From: a virus
IMG/VR virus record: IMGVR_UViG_3300002835_006866
Location: 31,852 to 95,851 of that record
Length of the DNA stretch: 64,000 nt
Strand: one strand, 5' to 3'
In this document: positions 24,361 to 32,896 of the stretch, in pieces
How positions within the stretch are numbered: position 1 is the stretch's first letter
Layout of the letters: each line of letters begins with the position of its first letter
The notes under the pieces: generated by a model
What the model was told of the DNA's origin: nothing
The model's input: the letters and a program-made list of their open reading frames with translations, nothing else
Database searches by the model: none
Made by a program: the position numbers and the translations under genes

Positions 24361-24667
24361 AGAAGATATTGATTATAAATTCATAAACTTCAGTCATACC
24401 GAAGTTATTGGTATAGAGTTGTTAATGGAAGAATATCAAGGTACAATGTACCATTACCATAAAGTTGGTGCAGTTGAAGATGAAGGTGTAGCTAAACTTA
24501 GATTCAGTTATGTCATCATCACTCCTGGAAAACATGAGATGCAGGCCTTGTTAGAAGATGAAAATTTTCATACAATAATGGGGGATATTCTCAGTAAAAT
24601 TATTTTGGATTATAAACAACATGAATCGACTGGAACAAACGATACTGAAGAATTTGATATACAATGA
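24350..24667 (+). CDS. conserved phage protein between uvsX and gp41
   Basis: 105 residues from the ATG at 24350, which lies within the uvsX end; an upstream start in the track frame at 24290 is unlikely. MKLEEDIDYKFINFSHTEVIGIELL, then YHYHKVGAVEDEGVAKLRFSYVII, alpha/beta. The 3' end overlaps gp41 by 47 bases, a strong coupling. Unknown function; a replisome-associated role is only inferred from place. Confidence 0.7.
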   Translation: MKLEEDIDYKFINFSHTEVIGIELLMEEYQGTMYHYHKVGAVEDEGVAKLRFSYVIITPGKHEMQALLEDENFHTIMGDILSKIILDYKQHESTGTNDTEEFDIQ

Positions 24668-26024
24668 GGCCTATACCAGAAAAGTATTACCATTCATAAG
24701 ATCAGATTATTTTTCAGACAACACAGAAAAAATTGTATTCAAAGAAGTTTTTGATTTTGTAAACAAGTATAAAAATCTTCCAACATACGAATCCCTTGTA
24801 ATCAATTTTACCGAAAGTAAAACTCTTACTGGCGACCAGGTCAAAGGATCAATAGACTTACTAAAAGAACTCCACTCTAATCGAGAAGAAAAAGTCGAAG
24901 AAAAATGGCTTATTGAACAAACTGAAAAATTTTGTCAAGATAAAGCCATTTACAATGCTATCATGGAATCTGTCCAGATTCTTGATGATAGAAACAAAGG
25001 TAAAACAAAAGGAGAAATTCCAAAACTTCTGAGTGATGCCCTTGGCGTTTCTTTTGACCAACACATCGGTCATGATTACATGAATGACTACGATTCACGA
25101 TATGATTTTTATCATAAAGTAGAAGCTAAAGTTCCATTCGATCTCGATATATTCAATAAAATTACAAAGGGTGGCTTACCGGTCAAAACTTTGAACATTG
25201 CTTTGGCTGGCACAGGCGTTGGTAAATCTTTATTCATGTGTCATGTGGCCGCATCTTGTTTATCTCAGGGTAAAAATGTTTTATATATTACTCTTGAAAT
25301 GGCCGAAGAAAGAATTGCTGAAAGAATTGATGCAAATCTTTTAAATATTGATTTGAATGAACTGAGAACAATCAGTAAAACAGACTACGACAAAAAGTTT
25401 CAAGTATTAAGAAACAAGGCAAATGGCAAATTAATCATCAAAGAATATCCAACTGCTTCTGCCTCTGCTCTACATTTCAGGGCTTTGCTTAATGAATTGG
25501 CTCTGAAAAAGAATTTTACTCCAGAAATTATCTTCATTGATTATTTGAACATCTGTTCATCTTCTAGAATAAAACCTGGCGGAAGTGTAAACTCTTACAC
25601 ATATGTAAAATCTATTGCTGAAGAGCTTCGTGGCTTGGCAGTTGAATTCAATGTGCCAATTGTATCTGCAACACAAACCACAAGAAGTGGTTTTACAAAC
25701 TCTGATCCAGGTCTTGAAGATACTTCAGAATCTTTTGGTTTGCCTGCAACTGCTGACTTTATGTTTGCTTTGATTACAAATGAAGAGTTGCAACAATTGA
25801 ATCAAATTATGGTAAAACAATTGAAAAATCGTTATTCTGACCCAAATGATTATAAAAGATTTGTTGTGGGGGTTGACAGGGCTAAAATGAGACTGTATGA
25901 TACGGAGCCTGATGCACAAAATGGAATTACAGATTCGGGGCAACCTGATGATACGCCTCCGTTGAATACATTTGGTAATCGTGAACGTAAATTTAATAAA
26001 AATTTTGGTGGTCTAAAAGTATGA
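24621..26024 (+). CDS. 41: gp41 replicative DNA helicase (DnaB-like)
   Basis: 467 residues. N-terminal domain MNRLEQTILKNLIYNEAYTRKVLPFI; RecA-like core with Walker A AGTGVGKS (from G197), VLYITLEMAEERIAERI, Walker B IIFIDYLNIC and the QTTRSGF sensor stretch. A disordered acidic tail follows. It is the hexameric helicase working with primase gp61 (47107). Confidence 0.94.
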   Translation: MNRLEQTILKNLIYNEAYTRKVLPFIRSDYFSDNTEKIVFKEVFDFVNKYKNLPTYESLVINFTESKTLTGDQVKGSIDLLKELHSNREEKVEEKWLIEQTEKFCQDKAIYNAIMESVQILDDRNKGKTKGEIPKLLSDALGVSFDQHIGHDYMNDYDSRYDFYHKVEAKVPFDLDIFNKITKGGLPVKTLNIALAGTGVGKSLFMCHVAASCLSQGKNVLYITLEMAEERIAERIDANLLNIDLNELRTISKTDYDKKFQVLRNKANGKLIIKEYPTASASALHFRALLNELALKKNFTPEIIFIDYLNICSSSRIKPGGSVNSYTYVKSIAEELRGLAVEFNVPIVSATQTTRSGFTNSDPGLEDTSESFGLPATADFMFALITNEELQQLNQIMVKQLKNRYSDPNDYKRFVVGVDRAKMRLYDTEPDAQNGITDSGQPDDTPPLNTFGNRERKFNKNFGGLKV

Positions 26025-27136
26025 GTTTGACTAAGGAACAGGCAGTTTACTGTGCAAATGTTTTTTCAAACTATTTCGATAAGTTTTCGAGAATAGATGA
26101 GTACATGAGAGAACAGAAAAAGGCTTCTATGGCAGAGAGGCCTTTTGTTTTGCCTGGTATGGGACCAGAAGAAGATTTGTTTTCCGATTTTTCTGTTTCG
26201 CCAGAGAAAATGAATTTCGAAATTGTAGAACTGCCTCAAGAGAGATGGGACATTTATTTGAATATGATTTCTTCACATTCAAACATGACCAATATTCCCG
26301 GTCGATCCCTCAGATTGGCAGTCTTAGAAACTACAACGAACAAGTGGTGTGGTTTTATTCGTCTTGGTTCTCCTGTAATTAACTGTAAACCAAGAAATGA
26401 GATGTTGGGTCAAGTGTTCACACAAGTCGATGGTGGTGCTCAAAGATTCAATCAATGTGCTATGATGGGTTTTGTGATTGTACCCGCACAGCCTTTTGGA
26501 TTTAATTATCTTGGTGGTAAATTGATGGCATCTATTTGCACGACACATGAAGTTCGTGAAATGCTAAATAAAAAATACAATATGACCACATGTTTGTTTG
26601 AAACGACTAGTCTGTATGGTTCTACTAAGGCCGTATCACAGTATGATGGCATGAAACCTTATATTCGTTATAAAGGTTTGACCGACAGTGATTTTCTTCC
26701 CATGTTACATGGTAAAACTTATACAGACCTAAAAGAGTATATTGAAAATATAATTGGTGAGCCATTGGCACCAGAAAGTGCCTCTAGTAGAAAACTGAAA
26801 ATATCTAATGCAATCGTTTCACATATCAATGTTGCTCTGAAGGGAACACCAGAGGGTGCTAAGTTTAAACAGACGATTGAAAATGCCAAAAATCTAAACG
26901 AACAAAAGAGATATTATGTTTCAGATTATGGATTCAGTAACATGATTGACTTTGTGAATGGTAAATCGAATACCTTGACTAAAGGTGAAAACTATGATAA
27001 ATTCTATCTGAAGAATGTGATTGAATGGTGGAGAAAAAAGGCCACGACAAGATACGAAAATCTCAAAACGGAGAATCGTCTGAGAAATGATATTGAAGTC
27101 TGGACTGGCGACACTGAACTAGACATTATACGATAG
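26021..27136 (+). CDS. DruA/Mom-like (DUF4338-type) protein, paralogue 2
   Basis: 371 residues. Shares with the protein at 6145 the VPAQPFGFNYLGGKLMASI and FETTSLYGSTK..SQYDGM blocks in the same order, but lacks the IGWEREK box (MLGQVFTQ occupies that place). The overlap with gp41 is ATGA-like. The C terminus is different and basic. Two diverged copies placed by replication genes suggest a DNA-related role; this is inference. Confidence 0.5.
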   Translation: MSLTKEQAVYCANVFSNYFDKFSRIDEYMREQKKASMAERPFVLPGMGPEEDLFSDFSVSPEKMNFEIVELPQERWDIYLNMISSHSNMTNIPGRSLRLAVLETTTNKWCGFIRLGSPVINCKPRNEMLGQVFTQVDGGAQRFNQCAMMGFVIVPAQPFGFNYLGGKLMASICTTHEVREMLNKKYNMTTCLFETTSLYGSTKAVSQYDGMKPYIRYKGLTDSDFLPMLHGKTYTDLKEYIENIIGEPLAPESASSRKLKISNAIVSHINVALKGTPEGAKFKQTIENAKNLNEQKRYYVSDYGFSNMIDFVNGKSNTLTKGENYDKFYLKNVIEWWRKKATTRYENLKTENRLRNDIEVWTGDTELDIIR

Positions 27137-27137
27137 G

Positions 27138-27145
27138 CATAAATA
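27138..27145 (+). promoter_or_regulatory. late-type promoter (CATAAATA)
   Basis: CATAAATAC, one base from the T4 late consensus TATAAATA, in the 32-bp gap between two genes and 24 nt before the ATG at 27169. Expected to be read by host polymerase with gp55. Confidence 0.5.
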
Positions 27146-27168
27146 CATAAAACTCTTTAGGAGACTTC

Positions 27169-27897
27169 ATGAGTGTTGCTTCAGATAAATTCGAACAAGA
27201 TGTAGCAAAGTCTATCAATAAACTTCCGGGAATAAAAGCCACTAGGCCAAAAGTAAGTACAGAATACTCGGATGTAAAAGTTGAATATAAAAACATAAAA
27301 ACTTGGGTGGAAGTTAAAATGTCACATACTGACAATCTTTCTAACCCAAGAGTTTATTATGAGGGTGGTAAATGGAAAACTACGTATAAAACACCCACAG
27401 CCAAAGCTGCTGTAGATATCTTAAATAAGTCTGCACAGGCCAAGGCCTTTATAAAAGCTATTTCTAAATTTTCTGGCATTCCGGAAAAACAGATAAAAAT
27501 TCCAACTACAAAATCCGGACTCAAAGAGCCTGGTGCTGTACCACTTCATGTTATGAAGTCTTATTTTGATCAGCCAAGTATTAACCGTTATATTGCTAAT
27601 GATGAAAATAGAGACTTAGGACAATTGGTGACGGAGCATTACACAGAAGGTAAAGCTGAGCCTGCATACTACATGCAAGCAGGAGATGATTTCTATTTAA
27701 TCTCAAAAACAAATCCTCTGAAGTTAACGGGTGTTCCTCTTTTAAGTGGTTCTGGTGATTTTAAAGTTCGTGTAGCGACCCGCTCTGAGTTTTATGAAGT
27801 TCAAGCAGAAATTAAAATTAAAAAAATGCCAAACAGTAAATACTCTGTAGCACCAGGCACAAAGAAAACAAATCCATTCATGAACATGAAAAAATGA
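27169..27897 (+). CDS. PD-(D/E)XK-type nuclease-like protein
   Basis: 242 residues. FEQDVAKSIN, then YSDVKVEYKNIKTWVEVKMS gives D...(14)...ExK, the core of PD-(D/E)XK nucleases, followed by a long basic Lys/Ala-rich stretch and an SGSGDFKVRV strand. Candidate roles are DNA repair, packaging or recombination. The catalytic core is visible, the specificity is not. Confidence 0.6.
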   Translation: MSVASDKFEQDVAKSINKLPGIKATRPKVSTEYSDVKVEYKNIKTWVEVKMSHTDNLSNPRVYYEGGKWKTTYKTPTAKAAVDILNKSAQAKAFIKAISKFSGIPEKQIKIPTTKSGLKEPGAVPLHVMKSYFDQPSINRYIANDENRDLGQLVTEHYTEGKAEPAYYMQAGDDFYLISKTNPLKLTGVPLLSGSGDFKVRVATRSEFYEVQAEIKIKKMPNSKYSVAPGTKKTNPFMNMKK

Positions 27898-29123
27898 AAT
27901 TCACAGAATTTTTAAAAGAAGGAAAAGAAGGTAAAAACCTGCATCTGGAACATCTCGAAGATGAGGTTCTCAATGGCGGTGTTGTTGGTGCCAGAAGTGC
28001 TATAAACTTTCTACAATCTCTACGTGACATGTTAGCAGGAAAATCCTCAACTAAAATAAATGTCACAACAAAATGGGATGGATCACCAGCCATATTTGCA
28101 GGAGTTAATCCCGAAAATGGTAAATTTTTTGTTGGCACAAAAGGTGTGTTTGCTAAAAACGCCAAACTAAACTACACTGAAGAAGATATCGATAACAACC
28201 ATCCTGCTGAAGGATTGAATCATAAACTCAAAGTTGCTTTAAGATATTTACCCAAACTAGGAATAAAAGGTGTTCTTCAAGGTGATATGCTTTTCACCAA
28301 AGGTGACATAAAGAAACAAAATATTGATGGCATGCAATATGCTATTTTTCAGCCAAATACAATTGTTTATGCAGTACCTTTCGATTCACCTTTGGCTTTT
28401 AAAATGATGACAGCACAATTAGGAGTTGTCTTTCATACTTCATACACTGGTAAAACCATGGAAGATATGAAGGCATCTTTTAACATTGATATTGGTCATC
28501 TAACGCATACAAAAGATGTTTGGTTCAGAGATGCTACATTTACTGATGCATCTGGTATGGCATCTTTTACCGAAAAAGAAACTGAAGATTTAACAAAAAT
28601 ATTATCTTCAGCAGGCAAAACATTTAACACAATAAATTCTTTGACATTAAATCGAATTGCTACAAGTGATGTGTTTAAAAATTACATCAAAACATTTAAT
28701 AATGCAAAGATAAGAGCCGGTTCACAAATCAAAGACCCGAGAGCTCATACTTTAGAGTTAATTCGTTATGTAGAAGATAAATTAAACAAAGAAGTTTTAT
28801 CTGCAAAAAAAGAAGATACACGAAAGAAAAGAATCAAAGAAAAAACGGATGTCATGAGATTTTTCAGAGGTTCTGCTTCCGATTTAATTCAGATATTTAC
28901 ACTAATGAATCTTTTAGTTGACTCTAAAAATAGAATCATTAAAAAACTTCAAGAGATGAAACAAGTAACACACACTTTCTTGAGAACAGAAAATGGTTTT
29001 AAAGTAACCGATCCAGAAGGATTTGTTGCTGTATCAACAATAACTGGTGGTGCTGTTAAACTTGTCGATAGACTAGAGTTTAGTCAGGCCAATTTTAATG
29101 CAGCAAAGGCATGGGACAAATAA
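27894..29123 (+). CDS. ligase-like nucleotidyltransferase (DUF6267-like) with capsid-targeting-like N terminus
   Basis: 409 residues. K60-W-D-G has the KxDG form of motif I of DNA/RNA ligases and capping enzymes, with FVGTKG after it; GVLQGDMLF (about 126-134) could be motif III, EGFVAV (E375) motif IV and GAVKLVDR (K389) motif V. Usual order, with a large helical insert. The first residues MKFTEFLKEG resemble the T4 capsid-targeting peptide. Likely activity is AMP transfer or nucleic-acid end joining; untested. Confidence 0.55.
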   Translation: MKFTEFLKEGKEGKNLHLEHLEDEVLNGGVVGARSAINFLQSLRDMLAGKSSTKINVTTKWDGSPAIFAGVNPENGKFFVGTKGVFAKNAKLNYTEEDIDNNHPAEGLNHKLKVALRYLPKLGIKGVLQGDMLFTKGDIKKQNIDGMQYAIFQPNTIVYAVPFDSPLAFKMMTAQLGVVFHTSYTGKTMEDMKASFNIDIGHLTHTKDVWFRDATFTDASGMASFTEKETEDLTKILSSAGKTFNTINSLTLNRIATSDVFKNYIKTFNNAKIRAGSQIKDPRAHTLELIRYVEDKLNKEVLSAKKEDTRKKRIKEKTDVMRFFRGSASDLIQIFTLMNLLVDSKNRIIKKLQEMKQVTHTFLRTENGFKVTDPEGFVAVSTITGGAVKLVDRLEFSQANFNAAKAWDK

Positions 29124-29402
29124 ATGGAAAAGAAATTTGATCTAACGGCCATCTTGGCTGAATACGACGAAGATGATTTTGGTTTTACCGCCATCGACGA
29201 AGAAGAGTATACTTCAGTAATTGCGGAAAAAGAAGAGACTGTGGAAGAATACAAAGAAAGACTAGTACAAGTTGAAAAACTTATTCTTCCGTTTTTAACC
29301 AAACTTCTCAAAACTGCGGATCAGCCAATCATCAAATGGCCAAACAGAAGGCCAATTCTTGAAGCACAGATTCAGAAGATTCTAAATTTGACAAGAGGTT
29401 AA
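29124..29402 (+). CDS. conserved phage protein with C-terminal helical WPNR domain
   Basis: 92 residues. Acidic N terminus ([10 protein letters not shown]), then a coiled-coil helix [22 protein letters not shown] and an [18 protein letters not shown] end. The latter pattern is common in small proteins of T4-like cyanophages. Unknown function; possibly oligomeric. Confidence 0.65.
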   Translation: MEKKFDLTAILAEYDEDDFGFTAIDEEEYTSVIAEKEETVEEYKERLVQVEKLILPFLTKLLKTADQPIIKWPNRRPILEAQIQKILNLTRG

Positions 29403-29404
29403 AA

Positions 29405-29728
29405 TTGGTAGAAATAACTTCTGGTGCTGCGAAAAAAATTAAATCTGTAATCGACGAAGAAAATCCAGATTTAAAGTTAAGAATATTTGTTCAGGGTGGA
29501 GGCTGCTCAGGATTTCAGTATGGGTTTTCAATAGAAGAATTACCCCCAGAACATGATGACTTTGTATTTGAAAAAGATGGTGTTGGTGTTATCATAGATA
29601 GTATGAGTATGCAGTATTTGAATGAAGCTGTAATCGATTATGAAGAAACGCTTATGGGATCCAATTTTAGTATTAAAAATCCTAACGTAACCGCAACTTG
29701 TGGTTGTGGTTCTTCATTTACAATCTAA
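29405..29728 (+). CDS. A-type iron-sulfur carrier (IscA/ErpA/HesB-like)
   Basis: 107 residues with a TTG start at 29405 (GAGG 6 nt upstream) that restores the family's usual (M)VEIT..AA.KI beginning. [17 protein letters not shown] holds the first Cys, and the C-terminal TCGCGSSF the CxCGxSF pair. These bind or deliver Fe-S clusters. A rare but known auxiliary gene in aquatic T4-like phages; candidate clients include gp61-linked or host enzymes. Confidence 0.88.
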   Translation: MVEITSGAAKKIKSVIDEENPDLKLRIFVQGGGCSGFQYGFSIEELPPEHDDFVFEKDGVGVIIDSMSMQYLNEAVIDYEETLMGSNFSIKNPNVTATCGCGSSFTI

Positions 29729-29729
29729 C

Positions 29730-29900
29730 ATGATAAGAATACCTAGACCCAAAAAAGAAATTAGGCAAAATATAAAGCCTGATATTCTACCAAAATCTGG
29801 TGCAGGCCAATGGGGCACCAAAGAATTGGCAGACACTTATAGAAAAGATACACCTGGACAAAGTATAACTAAATTCAAAGACTACAAGACAACTAAGTAA
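29730..29900 (+). CDS. small basic Pro-rich protein, unknown
   Basis: 56 residues from the ATG at 29730, following the Fe-S carrier by two bases. IPRPKKEIRQNIKPDILPKSG then GTKELADTYRKDTPGQ. Basic and probably extended. Such short C-terminal DTYxKDTPGQ motifs recur in T4-like phage proteins, function unknown. Confidence 0.55.
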   Translation: MIRIPRPKKEIRQNIKPDILPKSGAGQWGTKELADTYRKDTPGQSITKFKDYKTTK

Positions 29901-29917
29901 TATAATGGAGATTTGTT

Positions 29918-30751
29918 ATGAAAGATTTGATTATTGGTGCCAGTACCAATTACGATTGGCCTAAACTAAAATACTGGATAAACTCCATCAACCAATCTGG
30001 TTTTGATGGCGATAAAGTTCTTATTCTGATGAACTGTGATGCTGACACAGTGAAAAAGGTCAGCGAAGCAGGATTTAAAATCATCGGTTTCAATCAAGAC
30101 AACGAAGGCAATCTTCGTTACGAATCAAAAATTCCTGTTCATGTTGAAAGATTTGGCCACATTTATGAGTATCTAAGAAATAATGACTATCGTTATGTGA
30201 TAACAACGGATGTTAAAGATGTTATCTTTCAACAAAATCCAATTGATTGGTTAGAAGCCAATCTCATTTCAAAACATTTAGTTTTTTCATCTGAAAGTAT
30301 GCTTTACAAGGATGAACCATGGGGTAATCAGAATCTATATGAGACATACGGTGATTATATACACAGTATTTTTAAGCATAATGAAATTTTTAATGTTGGC
30401 GTTCTTGCTGGTCACGGCTTTGCGATACGTGATTTAGCAATAAACATTTTCTCTACTGCCATAAACAGACCTATACCAATTTGTGACCAATCTACATTTA
30501 ACTTTTTAATCTCAATGCATCCATATAAAACGACCAGTCAATATTGTAGGTCAGAAGATGGTTGGGCATGCCAATTAGGTACAACAGTAGATCCATCAAA
30601 AGTAGAAAGTTTTAGGCCTTTCTTGTTGGAAGAATCGCCTATATTAAAGGATGACATTGTAACTACATCAAAAGGAAATCCTTACTACATTGTTCACCAG
30701 TACGATAGGGTTCCAGAATGGCGTAAAATTATTGAGGCGAAATATGGCTAA
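29918..30751 (+). CDS. glycosyltransferase-like protein
   Basis: 277 residues. N-terminal Rossmann-like strand IIGASTNYDWPKLKYWINSI, KVLILMNCD, and YRYVITTDVKDVIFQ, where the Asp pair is placed as a DxD motif; CDQSTFNFLI follows. This resembles bacterial and phage GT-A enzymes acting on surface sugars. First gene of the glycan island, with GGAG site and a TATAAT at 29901-29906 that lacks a -35. Confidence 0.6.
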   Translation: MKDLIIGASTNYDWPKLKYWINSINQSGFDGDKVLILMNCDADTVKKVSEAGFKIIGFNQDNEGNLRYESKIPVHVERFGHIYEYLRNNDYRYVITTDVKDVIFQQNPIDWLEANLISKHLVFSSESMLYKDEPWGNQNLYETYGDYIHSIFKHNEIFNVGVLAGHGFAIRDLAINIFSTAINRPIPICDQSTFNFLISMHPYKTTSQYCRSEDGWACQLGTTVDPSKVESFRPFLLEESPILKDDIVTTSKGNPYYIVHQYDRVPEWRKIIEAKYG

Positions 30752-31454
30752 TGCACTTGTTATATCAGGACATCTAAGAACTTTCAGAAACATCTGTGAA
30801 GAATTGAAACATTTCATTTCTTTAAATGAACTCGATGTTTATATGTACGTTTGGGATGAAGGCAATCAAGAAGATATTGATTATGCGGTAAAATATTTAA
30901 ATCCAGTAAAATGGGCTGCAGAAAGAAATGAAATCTATGCACAGGAATTTTTAGATGCGGAATCTAGAATCTCTGAAAAAAATCCAAAAGATTTAATTAC
31001 TCCAGATAGGAATCATGTTACTCTATCAATGCATTTTGCTCGCAGAAAAGCATTTGAGTTGATCGATAAAGAATATGATAATGTAGTTTTTACCAGATTT
31101 GATACGCATTTGTATCCTTTTAAAGTGAGAAATATGGTAGAAACTTATCCTGATGTTGTGGTCACACCTACAAATGAACAGTACGGAATGGTTTCGGATA
31201 TTTTTGCCATTATTCCTTGGAAATATGCCAATAACTACTTCTTTTATCCGAGAGCAGAAAAGATACTTTCTACAAGATTCAGTAAAAAGTATAAAGAATG
31301 GCTCTCAGTAAAGTTTTGGTGGGAAAATGGTCAAAGAGATATAAAACTACATGATGAGAATCGATATTGTCCTCATATGCTGTGTATGAGAAATTACTTT
31401 GAAACAGATACGCCATACATAGTTGTAGATTTACCAGTCATGATTAAAAGGTGA
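30744..31454 (+). CDS. glycan-synthesis protein (phage/virus glycosyltransferase-like family), copy 1
   Basis: 236 residues from the ATG at 30744. ALVISGHLRTFRNICEEL start, VYMYVWD, and DNVVFTRFDTHLYP. The same layout (S-G-x-x-R, V-W-D, R-x-D) occurs in the next gene, so the two are diverged relatives. The family is seen in capsule and virion glycosylation loci. Overlaps its upstream neighbour by 8 bases. Confidence 0.6.
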   Translation: MANALVISGHLRTFRNICEELKHFISLNELDVYMYVWDEGNQEDIDYAVKYLNPVKWAAERNEIYAQEFLDAESRISEKNPKDLITPDRNHVTLSMHFARRKAFELIDKEYDNVVFTRFDTHLYPFKVRNMVETYPDVVVTPTNEQYGMVSDIFAIIPWKYANNYFFYPRAEKILSTRFSKKYKEWLSVKFWWENGQRDIKLHDENRYCPHMLCMRNYFETDTPYIVVDLPVMIKR

Positions 31455-31457
31455 AAA

Positions 31458-32159
31458 ATGAAAATTGCATTATGTCTATCTGGGCAAGCCAGATGCTTTG
31501 ACAAAGTATATGAATACGTAAAGAAAAACCTTTTAGATAAACACGATATCACTGTTTTTTGCCACGTATGGGATTTCTCTGGTGTTGAAAAGTTAAAAGA
31601 ACTTTACAAGCCACAAAACATAATTGTGGAACCACCTATTACGCCAGACTTATCAAAGTACACTAGAGTTCCACCACCACAACCAAACTGGAAAGTTAAA
31701 GATCCAGCTCTTTCAACTTATGCTCAATTTTATTCGCTGAATATGGCAAATAAATTGAAGATGCAATATGAGAAAGAAAATAAAATGGTGTTTGATTGGG
31801 TCATTCGTTCGAGATATGACTTTACTTTGAATGTAGAAATTCTTTTTGAAGAATTAGACAATCAAAAACTTTACATACCGAATTGTAGAAGAACACCAGG
31901 TCGAGATTTTGGAAATGACCAGTTTGCTTTTTCTTCTTCAAGAAACATGGACAAATACTGTAATGTTTTTAACCGCATCGATGAGTTTTATGATTTAGGT
32001 ACAACGATGATCGGTGAAGAGATGATGAGCATGAATTGGAAAACAACTGGCCTTGTTGGTGAGAACTTAGTTTATTGTGATATGAATCATCCTTTTCCAC
32101 CAGGTCCACACAATGGAACTTGGCACTCACTAATGAGAGATGATTTTGAAAAGTGGTAA
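31458..32159 (+). CDS. glycan-synthesis protein, copy 2
   Basis: 233 residues. ALCLSGQARCFDKVYEYV, FCHVWDFSG and FDWVIRSRYDFTLN parallel the preceding protein, with RSRYD as its DxD-like site. It ends with HNGTWHSLMRDDFEKW. Likely same pathway with a different acceptor. GTG start of the next gene overlaps its stop. Confidence 0.6.
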   Translation: MKIALCLSGQARCFDKVYEYVKKNLLDKHDITVFCHVWDFSGVEKLKELYKPQNIIVEPPITPDLSKYTRVPPPQPNWKVKDPALSTYAQFYSLNMANKLKMQYEKENKMVFDWVIRSRYDFTLNVEILFEELDNQKLYIPNCRRTPGRDFGNDQFAFSSSRNMDKYCNVFNRIDEFYDLGTTMIGEEMMSMNWKTTGLVGENLVYCDMNHPFPPGPHNGTWHSLMRDDFEKW

Positions 32160-32896
32160 AATTAGTCAAAGAATTAAAGGGATACTCAGAGTCTAGTGTT
32201 CACTTGATGTACGATGAAAAGTTTTTTGTCAGAAAAACGGGAGATATTCATCGTAATATAGAAAGATATGATTCATTAACAAACATAGGTTTGTCTCTAC
32301 CAAAAATCTACAATGTTTTTGGTAGTTATTATGATATGGAATACATCTCTTGTTTGGAGATGAAAAAATATCTGTCTATAAATCCAACAACGAACATAGT
32401 AAACTTTTTAAAAGAAACGATAGACAAACTCAAAGAAAAATCAATAGAGAAAGATTACACCGAAACATACGAAAAAAAACTTTCGTCTTTTGATTTTTCG
32501 AAATATGATTTGCCATTTACCTGTGAACAGTTAATCGATAAACTACCTAAAACTTTACCTTGGACTGAATACCATGGTGATCTTACATTGGAAAATGTAC
32601 TATACGACACCAATAATTCAAGGTTTGTTTTGATTGACCCCTTGACAACCGAGTACGATTCGTATATATTTGACTTAGCGAAAATAAGACAAGACTTGGT
32701 ATGTAAGTGGTTCATTCGAAATGATTCGGTATTCTTAGATTCTAAGTTACAATCGATCTATGATAATCTAAAATCATATGAGTATTTTGAAAATAATTAC
32801 CTATTAATACTAATGTTGATGAGAGTATTGCCTTATACTAAAAACGAAAAAGATAAAGATTACTTGATGAACGGGGTGAAAAAGTTATGGAAATAA
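32153..32896 (+). CDS. aminoglycoside/choline-kinase-like phosphotransferase
   Basis: 247 residues with a GTG start. The catalytic loop HGDLTLEN (H-G-D...N) and metal-binding FVLIDPL are those of the APH/choline kinase family; the N-terminal lobe has FFVRKTGD with the ATP-binding Lys candidate. In a sugar cluster the likely substrate is a sugar or choline-like group. It overlaps the nucleotidyltransferase gene, which could use its product. Confidence 0.75.
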   Translation: MVKLVKELKGYSESSVHLMYDEKFFVRKTGDIHRNIERYDSLTNIGLSLPKIYNVFGSYYDMEYISCLEMKKYLSINPTTNIVNFLKETIDKLKEKSIEKDYTETYEKKLSSFDFSKYDLPFTCEQLIDKLPKTLPWTEYHGDLTLENVLYDTNNSRFVLIDPLTTEYDSYIFDLAKIRQDLVCKWFIRNDSVFLDSKLQSIYDNLKSYEYFENNYLLILMLMRVLPYTKNEKDKDYLMNGVKKLWK

